A stretch of DNA of 64,000 bases from Debaryomyces hansenii CBS767 (taxonomy: Eukaryota; Ascomycota; Pichiomycetes; Serinales; Debaryomycetaceae), in assembly GCF_000006445.2 (NCBI RefSeq), contig NC_006048.2, forward strand, positions 930,001-994,000, given 5' to 3'. Positions 40,378 through 50,195 of the stretch are shown in pieces. Both the position numbers and the translations under genes were made by a program. The notes below the pieces were generated by a model. It searched no databases, was not told where the DNA came from, and saw nothing but the letters and a program-made list of their open reading frames with translations. Each line of letters begins with the position of its first letter. The stretch's first letter is position 1.

Positions 40378-42156
40378 TCAATTATCATCCTTATCTGTGG
40401 AAGATGCACTAACACTGCGTAAACGTGTTCTTTCCTTGTCATTGTTGCTTGACGTCGAACTATTTCTACTAGAATGATCAATTTTCTTCAAATCATTGAA
40501 CAAATTTCTACTGGAGTTCGTAGAAGTTGACGAGATTGAAGGTCTCTTATTATGACCATGTGCATTGTTGCTTGGCAGTTCGAAAGCCCTCATTATCATG
40601 TCGTCATCATCATAGGAATTCAAAGCTGCTTGCGATGAGGAAACCAATGGGGAATAATAGAATTCCTCCAAGTATGATGGTGAATTCCACAACTTTTTCA
40701 TGATTGATGCCGTTTGAGGAGTTCTTAAGTTTCTCAATGGAGTCCTACTACATGATTTCGGTGTCTTAACATTGTGCGGTTGTTGTATGGATTGTTGTAA
40801 TAATGTTGATGTAGTTGATGATGATAAATGTGGATGGTGTGATTGATAGTGGAAAGCTGATAATTGATGATTAAGTAATGACCCGTTTCTGTAGACATTA
40901 TTAGCGGGTGTTAACGGTTCTAATAGAGGACCAGTTTCACTGGGCCTAATTGGAGATAATTCTAAGTTTGAATTACAGCTAAAGGATGAAGTGAATGTTA
41001 AGTTTTTTCCTGCCAATAATGGCTTGCCTGGGGATTCACTTATTACAAATTGTGGAGGGTTGTTGGAGTTTGAGGTATTAGGTGAATTAGAGATTTTAAA
41101 CCCGCCTGGAGTAGCCTGCCATTGACTGAATGGTGGCTCTAGATTTGGAATAGTCTCCAATGTACCATTCCCAGTGGTGGCAGATAATAACCTTTGCTTC
41201 TTGATAGGAGGATTTAAGATTGATCTTGTGTATTCTTCATCGTCTTCTTGGTCTTCATCGTCCCCATATCCCTCGTAGCTTGCTGCATCGTCAGTATCAG
41301 ATGCTTTGCGCTTCAAATCTTCATTAGAAACATTCGGTGAAGATGGAATAGAGTTAATCGATGATTTTGAAGGATTAATTGAAGCGTATATTTGATCGAT
41401 GATTTCTTGGTAAGAATGCTTCTTGCTATTCTTTGATCTCAAGAATTGTTCTTCACAACCCGGTTGAATACACCAAAAATGGCCCTTGCCATCTTTCGAT
41501 TTTTCTCCCTTTATAAACGCCTTATTCAACGACAAATTATGACGAATCGAGTTTTGCCATCCTACTTCTTCCCGGCGGTAATACTTAAATGTGTCTGATA
41601 TCCACTGGTATATCTGTGACAACGTCAATCTCTTTTCGGGGTTACTCAAAATCGACATACCAATTAACGTAGCATATGAGTATGGGGGTTTATCGTGGGA
41701 TCCTAATTGGAATGTTGTATCCTTCAAGTCCTTCTTGGTCTTCTTCTTTTTCTTACTCTTGTATTTCTCGTCATCCGAATCAACTGACGCCGACGACGAC
41801 TGAACGAACGATGGTTTGGGCGGTATATCAAAGCTATCCTTCATCCGGCGTTGGCTCTGCTGTTGTGGTGACGAAAATGCTGGCGACAATAATGCCGACT
41901 TTGTATTATCCGTCTCCCCATTACTGGTACCATTCACCCCGTCGTCGTTGAAATGCTTCGAAATCGGCGTCTCCAAGATCAAACTCTTTTTACGCGACAC
42001 CAGCACACTCTCTGGTGGCGTGGTGATCTTCCGACTCTTGTGTGTGTTGGGAGTCTCCGTCAACCTGGTCTTTTCTCTGCTACTACTCGCAGCAATATTA
42101 CCCGCGTTCTTCTCCCTCAACGGAACTCTGTCCATATACCTTCCAGCGGTTGACAT
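40378..42156 (-). CDS. HCM1: Hcm1-type forkhead transcription factor
   Basis: The 592-residue protein has one forkhead DNA-binding domain (about residues 155-245) with [15 protein letters not shown], the recognition helix [17 protein letters not shown] and GKGHFW. There is no FHA domain, so it is Hcm1-like rather than Fkh1/2-like. In baker's yeast Hcm1 acts in late G1/S and drives chromosome-segregation and budding genes. The N-terminal 150 residues contain several TP/SP sites and basic clusters ([18 protein letters not shown]) consistent with CDK control. MCB-type elements lie upstream at 42471-42511. Confidence 0.88.
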   Translation of the reverse strand: MSTAGRYMDRVPLREKNAGNIAASSSREKTRLTETPNTHKSRKITTPPESVLVSRKKSLILETPISKHFNDDGVNGTSNGETDNTKSALLSPAFSSPQQQSQRRMKDSFDIPPKPSFVQSSSASVDSDDEKYKSKKKKKTKKDLKDTTFQLGSHDKPPYSYATLIGMSILSNPEKRLTLSQIYQWISDTFKYYRREEVGWQNSIRHNLSLNKAFIKGEKSKDGKGHFWCIQPGCEEQFLRSKNSKKHSYQEIIDQIYASINPSKSSINSIPSSPNVSNEDLKRKASDTDDAASYEGYGDDEDQEDDEEYTRSILNPPIKKQRLLSATTGNGTLETIPNLEPPFSQWQATPGGFKISNSPNTSNSNNPPQFVISESPGKPLLAGKNLTFTSSFSCNSNLELSPIRPSETGPLLEPLTPANNVYRNGSLLNHQLSAFHYQSHHPHLSSSTTSTLLQQSIQQPHNVKTPKSCSRTPLRNLRTPQTASIMKKLWNSPSYLEEFYYSPLVSSSQAALNSYDDDDMIMRAFELPSNNAHGHNKRPSISSTSTNSSRNLFNDLKKIDHSSRNSSTSSNNDKERTRLRSVSASSTDKDDN

Positions 42157-42879
42157 TTTAAATCTTCTAATCCTACTACTAGATTGCGAATAGAATCCTT
42201 GCTTATACCTGAACTTATCCCTATTTCGTTTTCTTTATTTCAAAAGAAGGAATTTTTTTTTTTGCTTTCTCTTAATATCCCTGATATTGCTCTATGGGGA
42301 CCAGCAAAACTTCAATATACTTCTTTAATCTTGTTAACTTTGTTAAATCTTGTAATTTGCTCTTGGGATTCAAATCTGGTACTAAGTATAGTGCTAATTA
42401 TATATTCAATTATAATCTGAATTTTATGGGAATCATCTTCTTTTAATTACATCTCTATTATGTAGAACAAACGCGTTGTCTATGTTTGAATCTCAAGTTT
42501 CGCGTTTCGCGATTTGGGCTGAAATCTGTTCATCTCTGATTCTAAAACCATTAAAACATGCATTATTAAGGAACATATAACAATAGATCAAGGGTTATGT
42601 AACAACAGCATGCAGTGTTATTCATAAGGCTGACAGTAACAAGTTGGGCCATTTTGGGGTATGAAACATAAGTTGTGGTCGATTTTTTGCCAATTTATGA
42701 GGTTTCATGCTGATACTTACGCTGATTTTGTAAAAATAGTGAGGTTTTGGCCTGAATGTCGGTATTTTACAGTACTAACAAATTGCATTATTAGCGCACT
42801 TTCGAAGCGATATGCTTGTCTTGATGATCCAACTAACGCTTAATAGACTCTTTTGGCAAAAAAGATTGTAATAGGTGAG
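42157..42879. promoter_or_regulatory. HCM1-TFA1 divergent promoter with MCB and TTTCGCG elements
   Basis: A 723-bp spacer between divergent genes. A perfect ACGCGT (MCB) is at 42471-42476, and two abutting TTTCGCG sites are at 42498-42504 and 42505-42511, about 315-355 bp upstream of HCM1. These are the MBF/SBF-type elements that confer G1/S transcription. A T-rich tract lies near 42246-42263. No gene is seen in the spacer. Confidence 0.6.
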
Positions 42880-44073
42880 ATGGATGATACTATTAGATCT
42901 CTTATTCGGTTTGTGGCGCGAGGGTTTTATTCGAAGCCGTATGTGTTGATCTTAGATGCTGTTTTGTTGCATTCAGTGTTGTCGGAAGACGACTTGATAT
43001 ATTTATTGAGTATCCATCGGAAAGAATTAAGGTCGTTATGCAACAAGTTAGTAGAGGATAGATTGTTGGTAAATCACATCCAGAAGGAAGAGAATGCACA
43101 GCAGAGGCTTATCACCAGAACATACTTCTACATCCATACCACGGAGGCGATTGATTCGATTAAGTGGAAGGTGCATTCGATAGTCAATATCATCAAGGAA
43201 GAAATGACACACTATGGGAATCCGCAGGGGTATGTATGTCCGAGATGTGGTAAGAAGGTGTCGCAGTTGGATGCAATATCGCTTTTGAGCGACGACAAGA
43301 CCAATTTCGAGTGTGACAACTGTGGAGGTGTGTTAATAGAGGACGATTCGAGCAAACAGGCATCGTTGAGACAGGCCAAGTTGGAAAAATTGATGAATCA
43401 GGTGGACCCGGTTATTTCTTATTTGAAGAAGATTGACGATGCATACATCGAAGACAACACGTTTGAATCATCGTTGGTGAAGTCGATTCCAGCACAATCA
43501 TCCACCAGTGCGTCGTACTCTGTATCGAACCGTATTCTGTCAAGGTCAAGGTCCAACTTGTCATCTTTACAGAACGACGCTTCCAAATCACAGGCTACAT
43601 TGCACGTCTCTATTACAGCCAACGATGAAAATTACGAGAGAGAACAACAAGAAAAGGAAGAAAGAAGACAAAAGTTGCAACAAAATGCATTACCTTCGTG
43701 GCATTCGGAAGGTACTGTGGGCAAGTCGTCTTTGGGTAAATTAGATGATGACAATGATGAATTATCTACGCCCAACGAAGGAACCCCTGTGCCTGGTATC
43801 AAGTCAGAAAATGAGATACAATCAGATGCGGCCGACAGTGGTAGTGCTACCATGGACATTTCATCCACGAACACTCCTATGGCAAACACGGACGAAGGTG
43901 TCGACAACCTGACCCCTAATGTAGCTCCTGTTAATGTTTCTGAGTTGAAGGACAAAGAGTCGCAAGATGCTTTGGCAGCTTATTATGCACAATTGGCTGA
44001 GAGAGAAGCCGAGGATGACGACGACGATGATGATGACGATGAAGATGATTTTGATGATTTCGAGGACGTTTAA
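42880..44073 (+). CDS. TFA1: Tfa1, TFIIE large subunit
   Basis: TFIIE bridges RNA polymerase II and TFIIH during initiation. The ATG at 42880 gives 397 residues beginning MDDTIRSLIRFVARGFYSKPY, matching the family start; the frame runs nine codons further upstream only from TTG. An N-terminal winged-helix domain (about residues 1-100) is followed by a four-cysteine zinc ribbon (CPRCGKK ... CDNCGG, about 120-155). The rest is polar and ends in a poly-Asp tract (DDDDDDDDDEDDFDDFEDV), as in other fungal Tfa1 proteins. Confidence 0.94.
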   Translation: MDDTIRSLIRFVARGFYSKPYVLILDAVLLHSVLSEDDLIYLLSIHRKELRSLCNKLVEDRLLVNHIQKEENAQQRLITRTYFYIHTTEAIDSIKWKVHSIVNIIKEEMTHYGNPQGYVCPRCGKKVSQLDAISLLSDDKTNFECDNCGGVLIEDDSSKQASLRQAKLEKLMNQVDPVISYLKKIDDAYIEDNTFESSLVKSIPAQSSTSASYSVSNRILSRSRSNLSSLQNDASKSQATLHVSITANDENYEREQQEKEERRQKLQQNALPSWHSEGTVGKSSLGKLDDDNDELSTPNEGTPVPGIKSENEIQSDAADSGSATMDISSTNTPMANTDEGVDNLTPNVAPVNVSELKDKESQDALAAYYAQLAEREAEDDDDDDDDDEDDFDDFEDV

Positions 44074-44292
44074 TCTTATATAGCATATACTAAACCTAAT
44101 AAAAAGTTACTATCACTTATATGAATTTAGAGAGTGTATTGTAAGCTACTTTTTGCTGAGCTGCAAATTTGACTCACAAACCCGAAATTTTTCACTTTGA
44201 CCGGTAGCGGTCCAAAGATAAAATTATTTGCTACTAGCTTTTCATTCATATCTCAAGTGTTCTTCATTCTAATTAAGTTATAAATATTCGTG

Positions 44293-45252
44293 ATGAGTAA
44301 ATCAAATGATCAAGTTGTAAGTATACAGGTGAAATAACTAACTTTTATGTATTTTTCGTATGAACGTAAACTAACTATAGTGTAGAAAATTGATCCATTC
44401 AAATCGTTTATTGCAGGAGGTACGGCTGGTGCCATTGAAGGGGTAGTTACATATCCTTTTGAATTTGCTAAGACAAGATTACAATTAGTTGATAAATCAT
44501 CCAAAGCGTCAAGGAATCCATTAGTTCTCATCTACAACGTAGCTAAAACTCAAGGTGTATCTTCTTTATACGTTGGATGTCCGGCCTTTGTTGTTGGTAA
44601 CACCGTCAAAGCTTCTGTTAGATTCTTAGGTTTTGACTCGATTAAGGCTTTATTAGTCGATACAGATGGTAAATTATCAGGACCAAGAGGTGTCTTAGCT
44701 GGGCTAGGTGCTGGTTTACTTGAGTCCGTAATAGCAGTCACTCCATTTGAGGCTATTAAAACTGCATTAATCGACGACAAACAAACAGCGAAACCAAAAT
44801 ATCAAAATGGTTTGATTTCAGGATCTGTTAAGTTGTGTAGAGATATGGGATTCAGGGGTATTTATGCTGGTATTGTGCCAGTTTCGTTGAGACAAGCTTC
44901 CAACCAAGCCGTTAGATTGGGTTCTTATAATTCGATTAAGACGATGATCCAACAAGCTTCTGGTACTAATCCTAATGAGCCATTAAGTTCTGTTTCAACG
45001 TTTTTGGTAGGTGCTTTTGCCGGTATTACTACTGTCTATACCACAATGCCTATTGATACAGTCAAAACAAGAATGCAAGCTTTAGGAGCGGATAAATTAT
45101 ATACTTCTACATTGAACTGTTTCGTCAAGATATTTAAAGAGGAAGGGTTATTAACATTTTGGAGAGGTGCAACCCCAAGGTTAGGTAGATTGGTATTGAG
45201 TGGAGGGATTGTTTTCACGATTTACGAAAAAATGTTAGTTATCATGAACTAA
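44293..45252 (+). CDS. CTP1: Ctp1, mitochondrial tricarboxylate (citrate) carrier, two exons
   Basis: Ctp1 exchanges citrate across the inner mitochondrial membrane. Exon 1 is 44293-44316 (MSKSNDQV) and exon 2 is 44386-45252, giving 296 residues, close to the 299 of baker's yeast. Three carrier repeats with their signature motifs are visible: PFEFAKTRLQL, PFEAIKTALID and PIDTVKTRMQ. The family-specific segment SKASRNPLVLIYNVAKTQG and the C-terminal TPRLGRLVLSGGIVFTIYEK are nearly identical to known Ctp1. Without the intron the first carrier repeat would lack a start codon. Convergent with BSD2 (66 bp). Confidence 0.96.
44317..44385 (+). other. CTP1: Spliceosomal intron in CTP1 (69 nt)
   Basis: The donor GTAAGT at 44317 is followed by AACTAAC branch-like sites at 44336-44342 and 44369-44375. 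Two AG dinucleotides follow: 44379-44380, too close to the second branch site and out of frame, and 44384-44385, which restores QV-KIDPFKSF. The second is taken as the acceptor. Phase 0. Confidence 0.9.
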
Positions 45253-45318
45253 ATATAGCCATCTTTCAAAATTAAATAACATTCCTATGTAATATACATT
45301 AATACTAAGAATACATAA

Positions 45319-46536
45319 TTAGACCTCCCCGGCATTTCTTGTAATTTCTGTAACCGAGTTTGTCACTACTGTCTCATTAGAAGGAGGCGATAAAATCACT
45401 CTCTCCATTTGCTTCACTCTATAATAATCGATGAAGGCCTTTACTATAATAAATATTCCAAATGCAATAATGCCGTATGCAAAGTACGGGGTTTGGTTGA
45501 GTTTCTTATCGGGAGAATCAGTATGTTGTTGAAATATTCCAGATTGGTAATTGTCTAATTTACCATCATTAACCGAAGCTGACTGGTCTATGTCAATCTG
45601 ATTTGGATTATTTGGCTCATAGCGATCTGGAACCTTCTCGGCACTCCCAAAATTTGAGGGAATCATCCCAAGCCCATAGTAAATAAACGTTACACCTAGC
45701 CCTGCTCTTGAACCTTGCTTAGCAGCATGAGACGTATGCAATAAGTAACACAATACGAATCCCACAAATTGAAATGCCGAACTCACCAAAATGTTCCATA
45801 CCAAGTTTGCCACGTTTCCAACCGGCAAGCCTTCAACAAATACTTCATCCTCGTATAACGGCGAAACGACCGTTGACTCCCAATATTCTGGCGTTGCATC
45901 AGCAGCCGCCTCTTCGTATGATGGCGGATGGGTTTCCTCGGTCCTATTTGCCTCCCTATCCGGTTTGGCCATCAAATTACGGAATACACCATCTGTTCCC
46001 TGACCTATGAACCTTCCCGGCACGTTTGCTTGCATTCGCCCGGTAGTCAATCCATTATTTATTCTTTCGTAAGTCTGCTTGAAGGGAAAAACGCTATTCA
46101 AAACATTCACCACTCTTTCTTTCGGAGTCAAATGTCCAGCCGGAAGCTGCAGCTCCAAGTCGTTATCCGTATCACCTTCCATTCTCTCATTATCATTAAT
46201 GTTTCCCTCTCGGCTATTACTATTAGATGAGTTTCCTTCCGTTATCATAGCTTCGTGGATATTTCTGTCTATTTCTTCCGCAGCCCCAAGCAATCCGTCT
46301 CCATCTCTCCCGTCCTCCAACCTCGTGTCCTCTTCTCGTTCTGAAGACACCTCACTCCCATTATCATTGAAACTCCCCTGCCATCCTATTTTGTCTTTAT
46401 CAGCATCCTCGAGCTCCGATGCATCGAACGAATCAAGCAAAATCTGATTTTCGTCATTCTCCTTATATTCACTCATATCCGATAACTCTGATCCTTCATA
46501 CTTGACATTTTGGCTAGGATTTATCAATCTTTTCAT
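45319..46536 (-). CDS. BSD2: Bsd2, Ndfip-like adaptor for Rsp5 ubiquitin ligase
   Basis: Bsd2 recruits Rsp5 to sort metal transporters such as Smf1 and other membrane proteins to the vacuole. The 405-residue protein has an acidic, disordered N-terminus of about 210 residues, a PPSY motif (HPPSYEEAAADATPEYWE) for the Rsp5 WW domains, and three hydrophobic spans with the family block LPVGNVANLVWN...LCYLLHTSHAAKQGSRAGLG. It is longer than baker's yeast Bsd2 (321), the extra length being in the acidic region. Confidence 0.92.
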   Translation of the reverse strand: MKRLINPSQNVKYEGSELSDMSEYKENDENQILLDSFDASELEDADKDKIGWQGSFNDNGSEVSSEREEDTRLEDGRDGDGLLGAAEEIDRNIHEAMITEGNSSNSNSREGNINDNERMEGDTDNDLELQLPAGHLTPKERVVNVLNSVFPFKQTYERINNGLTTGRMQANVPGRFIGQGTDGVFRNLMAKPDREANRTEETHPPSYEEAAADATPEYWESTVVSPLYEDEVFVEGLPVGNVANLVWNILVSSAFQFVGFVLCYLLHTSHAAKQGSRAGLGVTFIYYGLGMIPSNFGSAEKVPDRYEPNNPNQIDIDQSASVNDGKLDNYQSGIFQQHTDSPDKKLNQTPYFAYGIIAFGIFIIVKAFIDYYRVKQMERVILSPPSNETVVTNSVTEITRNAGEV

Positions 46537-46841
46537 CCTACTATATTCTTTTTCTTACTTATCTCACGGGGATTGAAATCCACTAAATATATTCAAATTC
46601 TATTGAAATCCTTTCTCCCACGTAGATATTTATGCTCAAGTTATTATAATCAATAACAGACACTTATGTCAATATTCTTTAACTCCACTAAAGATATAAA
46701 AAAACCTATATAAAGTAGGGTGTTAATCTGATTAAGAATTAAAATGGCGCTGTTAAAAACAATAAATGTGGAGTCACGTGCATTCCCCTATCAATACGAT
46801 ACTGGCTGGTCTGGCTAGTTCGGTTAACTATACTATAAACA
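46537..46841. promoter_or_regulatory. BSD2 upstream region with E-box
   Basis: A 305-bp spacer between two minus-strand genes. TCACGTG lies at 46774-46780, far from BSD2 (about 240 bp upstream) and just past the 3' end of AYR1. No gene is seen. Confidence 0.4.
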
Positions 46842-47732
46842 TTATTTATCCTTTTTAGACAGTAACTTTCTTCTAATATTTCTGAAGACTTTTAACTGGT
46901 TGAAGTGGAAAGCAGTACCCCATTCAACTAAAAAGAAGGGAGCGTATCTGCTAGCTAAGTGTAATGAGTAGGCAAAAGCACCTTCGTAGATGTTAAAACC
47001 AATGCCCCATATGCTTGAAATCTTTCTTACTATTCTATTGGCGTATTTTTCAGGAGAAAGGGTGGTATACTTGTTTCTGGACATGTTTCTCAGGGACCAC
47101 ATACTGTCATATAATCCGTCTACATTGAAACGCGAATCAGACGCATTTCTGTTCAAATCAATTGTGTCAAGAAGACTGGTGTCAACCCCACCAGTGATGA
47201 CACTGTGGACAGAGACACCAAAGGGTTTCATTTCACCGTGTAATACCATAGCATACATGTCAATGGCAGCTTTTGTAGCACAATAAGGACCAGCCCAGGA
47301 AAGTGGAATTCTTGCAGCCACGGAACTGGTGAAAACGATGGTTCCCTTTGCGGCAATAACGTAGTCAATCATGTACTTGGTCATGGTAATATGGCCAATT
47401 GTGTTGACGTTGAATATTTTCACTAATTCTTCGTCGGGCATTTCTACAGCGGGCCCACCGAAAGAAATTCCGGCATTGTTGTACAAGATATCAAGTCTTC
47501 CACCGGTCTGCTCTCCAACCAATTTTGCAGCTTTTTTGACGTCGTCGATATTAGTTATATCACACCCGAATGCAACAACCCCATATTCTTCGGTCAAGGG
47601 CTTCATTTCAAACAAGACCGATTCGGGTGCACATCCAAATACCTTGTATCCCTTTTTAGAGAACGCAATTGCTAACTGGTATCCAATACCAGATGAAGCA
47701 CCAGTGATTAATGCATATTTTTGTTGTGGCAT
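46842..47732 (-). CDS. AYR1: Ayr1-like 1-acyldihydroxyacetone-phosphate reductase
   Basis: Ayr1 is an NADPH-dependent short-chain dehydrogenase on lipid droplets, ER and mitochondrial outer membrane that makes lysophosphatidic acid from acyl-DHAP. The ATG at 47732 gives 296 residues beginning MPQQKYALITGASSGIGYQ, the expected family start; an upstream in-frame ATG at 47834 would add 34 residues, probably not used. SDR motifs are the TGASSGIG nucleotide loop, the YNNAGISFGG block and the catalytic S...YCATKAA (Tyr/Lys). The C-terminus has a hydrophobic stretch (YAPFFLVEWG). Other SDR activities cannot be excluded. Confidence 0.85.
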   Translation of the reverse strand: MPQQKYALITGASSGIGYQLAIAFSKKGYKVFGCAPESVLFEMKPLTEEYGVVAFGCDITNIDDVKKAAKLVGEQTGGRLDILYNNAGISFGGPAVEMPDEELVKIFNVNTIGHITMTKYMIDYVIAAKGTIVFTSSVAARIPLSWAGPYCATKAAIDMYAMVLHGEMKPFGVSVHSVITGGVDTSLLDTIDLNRNASDSRFNVDGLYDSMWSLRNMSRNKYTTLSPEKYANRIVRKISSIWGIGFNIYEGAFAYSLHLASRYAPFFLVEWGTAFHFNQLKVFRNIRRKLLSKKDK

Positions 47733-47920
47733 ATTTTGAAATAATAGTATCTGATACTTTTTACTAACATGATATTTAAGTCTTGAAACGGTAATATCAT
47801 AAATATATATAGTAAATAGATAGACGAGAGCCATGCAGTTGCTTTTATCTTGTGATTGAAAAGTGAGCGTGAATTTCTATTGTCTATATGAAATATTTCA
47901 CTATATACAAAATTGAGGTA

Positions 47921-50032
47921 CTATCTAGGTAACTTTATTGATACCAAGAAGCGGCCCATGATTCTGTCGTTGGTGTATCTTACTCTATTATTAATATTAT
48001 CGGTATCGAGTTCGGCTTCTGAAGTTGGAGGTGGTGGTTTATAGTCGGGGTTTTTAATTTGACTTCTATGGACGATAACTTCGTTGTAACCGTATATATC
48101 GGGTACACCTAGATCAATACCTCCGGGTAAAATACTCGAGGGGGCTGGAGTTCTAAAAGTCTTAGGTGCATCCGATAAATCTGGTAGAACTGGACCCCCT
48201 CTACCCATATGTAAGGCACTTCTTCTAGACGAAGTACCTCTTCCACTGGTTAAACCACTTCCTGAAGTAGCTGAAGCGTCGGTTAGATCATTAAGATTAT
48301 GTCTTCTCTTACGACGAGAATCGCGTTCAATTTCTTTATCAAGTCTTTCCAATTCAAGTTGTGTTAGTTTAACCAATGACGGAGTAAAATCAGGAACCGT
48401 AGCCGGATTCCGGAGGATGGAGAAGAAATCGTCCACCATGGAATCGAATCCTGCAGTATTATCATGTGACAGTAATCTCAAGGACGGAAGCACATGAGAT
48501 CTTATCTCGTCTTCGTATACAGGCGACCCGTCAAAGCTGTATCCCACCAAGAATAACGACTTGTGGAATAACTGTGTTTGTTCTCTGATGGTGTGAGCGA
48601 TTGCAGTGGTGAATTCACCCGGCAAATTCATTTCATCACACATGATTCTGGCAAAATCTTCAGGGTCGCTTTCTCCAAAATTGAGAATATCCCATTCGAA
48701 TTGATCCACCAACTGTGTATTATTTATCGTAACGTCAATCTTAATTGGAACCCTCAACTCTCCCATAACCTTATCAGGTTTTCTGTGGAAGTCTCTGATT
48801 TGCTCTCTGATCGAGGCCAATATGGTCTGTGCATGATGTGGTGGGATAAATTTATAATCTTCTATAAGTAATGCTACAAAATTCTCTAACGGTAATACAT
48901 CCTCATTTAGGTCCCACAAGAATGTGTCACGCAATTTGAACTTATCTCTTTCCTGATCAAACTCTAGCCTTATTGGAACTAATTGCTGTGTTTCGCTAGG
49001 TCTTAATCTTTTCAATACCCGATCGTTTATCTCTCTTTCAGTGAACATAACATCAGGAACCGCAGAGTATCGCTTATTATGGTGTGGCAACAAAAGTCTC
49101 GTGGCAGTATTGGTAATTCCATTTCCATAGCCTTGGTATCCTTCACCCCAAATACTATTGTTAAATTGTCCCTTACTTGACAACGTGATTGCATTCATAC
49201 GTAACTGTTTAATCTCGCTATATGTCTTGATATCTTTTACCAACATGTCAAGCATTTTTTTGCTATCCCCTACTTGTTCCATTTTTTTCTTCAAGAAATC
49301 AGAATCCTTTCCAATTATGGATTCATACACTTTTAAATCAGTGGGTATATCTTTTCCTTCGTTCTTCAATTTCTCTGACCATTCATGAGTAGACGATAAT
49401 TCCTTTAGTGGTATTTTATTGATTAATTCGTTCGGTGCTTGTGACGAAGCACCTCTGTCGCCTGTTGGATCGCCTTGCGCTGTTGATCCTATCATCTGTT
49501 GTGCTATTACATGAGGAGAAACAGAAGCAGGGCCCATTCCGCTGCTTGGTGAAATTCCAGACCTGCCCTGCTGTTGCATCATCTGCTGCGGTATGTGACT
49601 CGGTATCTGTTGTGGTATCGACATCCCTTGCACCTGTGGAGTAGGTATAGTCATGGATGGTTGGCGTGGAGGTATTGCAATATTTCCTTGCATGCCAGGC
49701 GCTTGTTGTGTTTGTTGCGTCTGTTGGTTCATGAGAGGTGTCTGCTGGTTAAACTGTTGCGATGGATGAACATTCTGCGAGTTCATGAATGTTGACGTAG
49801 GTGTCTGGCCTTGCATTTGTGCTTGTTCTTGTTGGTTCATCATTTGCTGTCGTTGCATATAGTTTTTCATGAGTGTCTGAAACTGGGGTTGGTTTCTCAA
49901 CTGTTGTAATTGTTGAGGCGTCAAGTTCGCAAGTTGTGGTGGTAAAGCAGGAAACGCATTGCGCTGCGCTTGTTGTTGTGGGTTAGGTTGCTGCTGCTGA
50001 CCTCCCTTATTCTGCTGATGGTTGAAATTCAT
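47921..50032 (-). CDS. SNF5: Snf5, SWI/SNF chromatin-remodelling subunit
   Basis: The ATG at 50032 gives 703 residues; two further codons upstream start only from GTG. The N-terminal 210 residues are Gln-rich and probably disordered (QQQQPNPQQQAQ). The SNF5 domain spans roughly residues 345-540 with its two homologous repeats: LVPIRLEFDQERDKFKLRDTF... and VPIKIDVTINNTQLVDQFEWDIL...EDFARIMCDEMNLPGEFTTAIAHTIREQ. The Gln-rich N-terminus and length favour Snf5 over the RSC paralog Sfh1. The basic RKRRHNL segment and C-terminal tail are typical. Confidence 0.93.
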   Translation of the reverse strand: MNFNHQQNKGGQQQQPNPQQQAQRNAFPALPPQLANLTPQQLQQLRNQPQFQTLMKNYMQRQQMMNQQEQAQMQGQTPTSTFMNSQNVHPSQQFNQQTPLMNQQTQQTQQAPGMQGNIAIPPRQPSMTIPTPQVQGMSIPQQIPSHIPQQMMQQQGRSGISPSSGMGPASVSPHVIAQQMIGSTAQGDPTGDRGASSQAPNELINKIPLKELSSTHEWSEKLKNEGKDIPTDLKVYESIIGKDSDFLKKKMEQVGDSKKMLDMLVKDIKTYSEIKQLRMNAITLSSKGQFNNSIWGEGYQGYGNGITNTATRLLLPHHNKRYSAVPDVMFTEREINDRVLKRLRPSETQQLVPIRLEFDQERDKFKLRDTFLWDLNEDVLPLENFVALLIEDYKFIPPHHAQTILASIREQIRDFHRKPDKVMGELRVPIKIDVTINNTQLVDQFEWDILNFGESDPEDFARIMCDEMNLPGEFTTAIAHTIREQTQLFHKSLFLVGYSFDGSPVYEDEIRSHVLPSLRLLSHDNTAGFDSMVDDFFSILRNPATVPDFTPSLVKLTQLELERLDKEIERDSRRKRRHNLNDLTDASATSGSGLTSGRGTSSRRSALHMGRGGPVLPDLSDAPKTFRTPAPSSILPGGIDLGVPDIYGYNEVIVHRSQIKNPDYKPPPPTSEAELDTDNINNRVRYTNDRIMGRFLVSIKLPR

Positions 50033-50195
50033 CGTCACTACTGCAACTTACTGTATTAAAACTACTTGAACTTGTTTATGAATAAGTTTTATTCAAATAT
50101 AAATATCAAGCGCACGACTAACCATAATTCTTTATGTCCTAGAATTATGTTCCATATGTTTCAATAAACAAATATATGTATTACTAATATACAAA

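Noticed and set aside
44812..45252. ATG at 44812 as the start of a short carrier protein
   Set aside because: The upstream sequence in the same frame encodes the first carrier repeats of Ctp1; the true start is across the intron at 44293.
47733..47834. 34-residue N-terminal extension of AYR1 from the ATG at 47834
   Set aside because: The extension is AT-rich promoter-like sequence, and the family start MPQQKYALITG fits the ATG at 47732.
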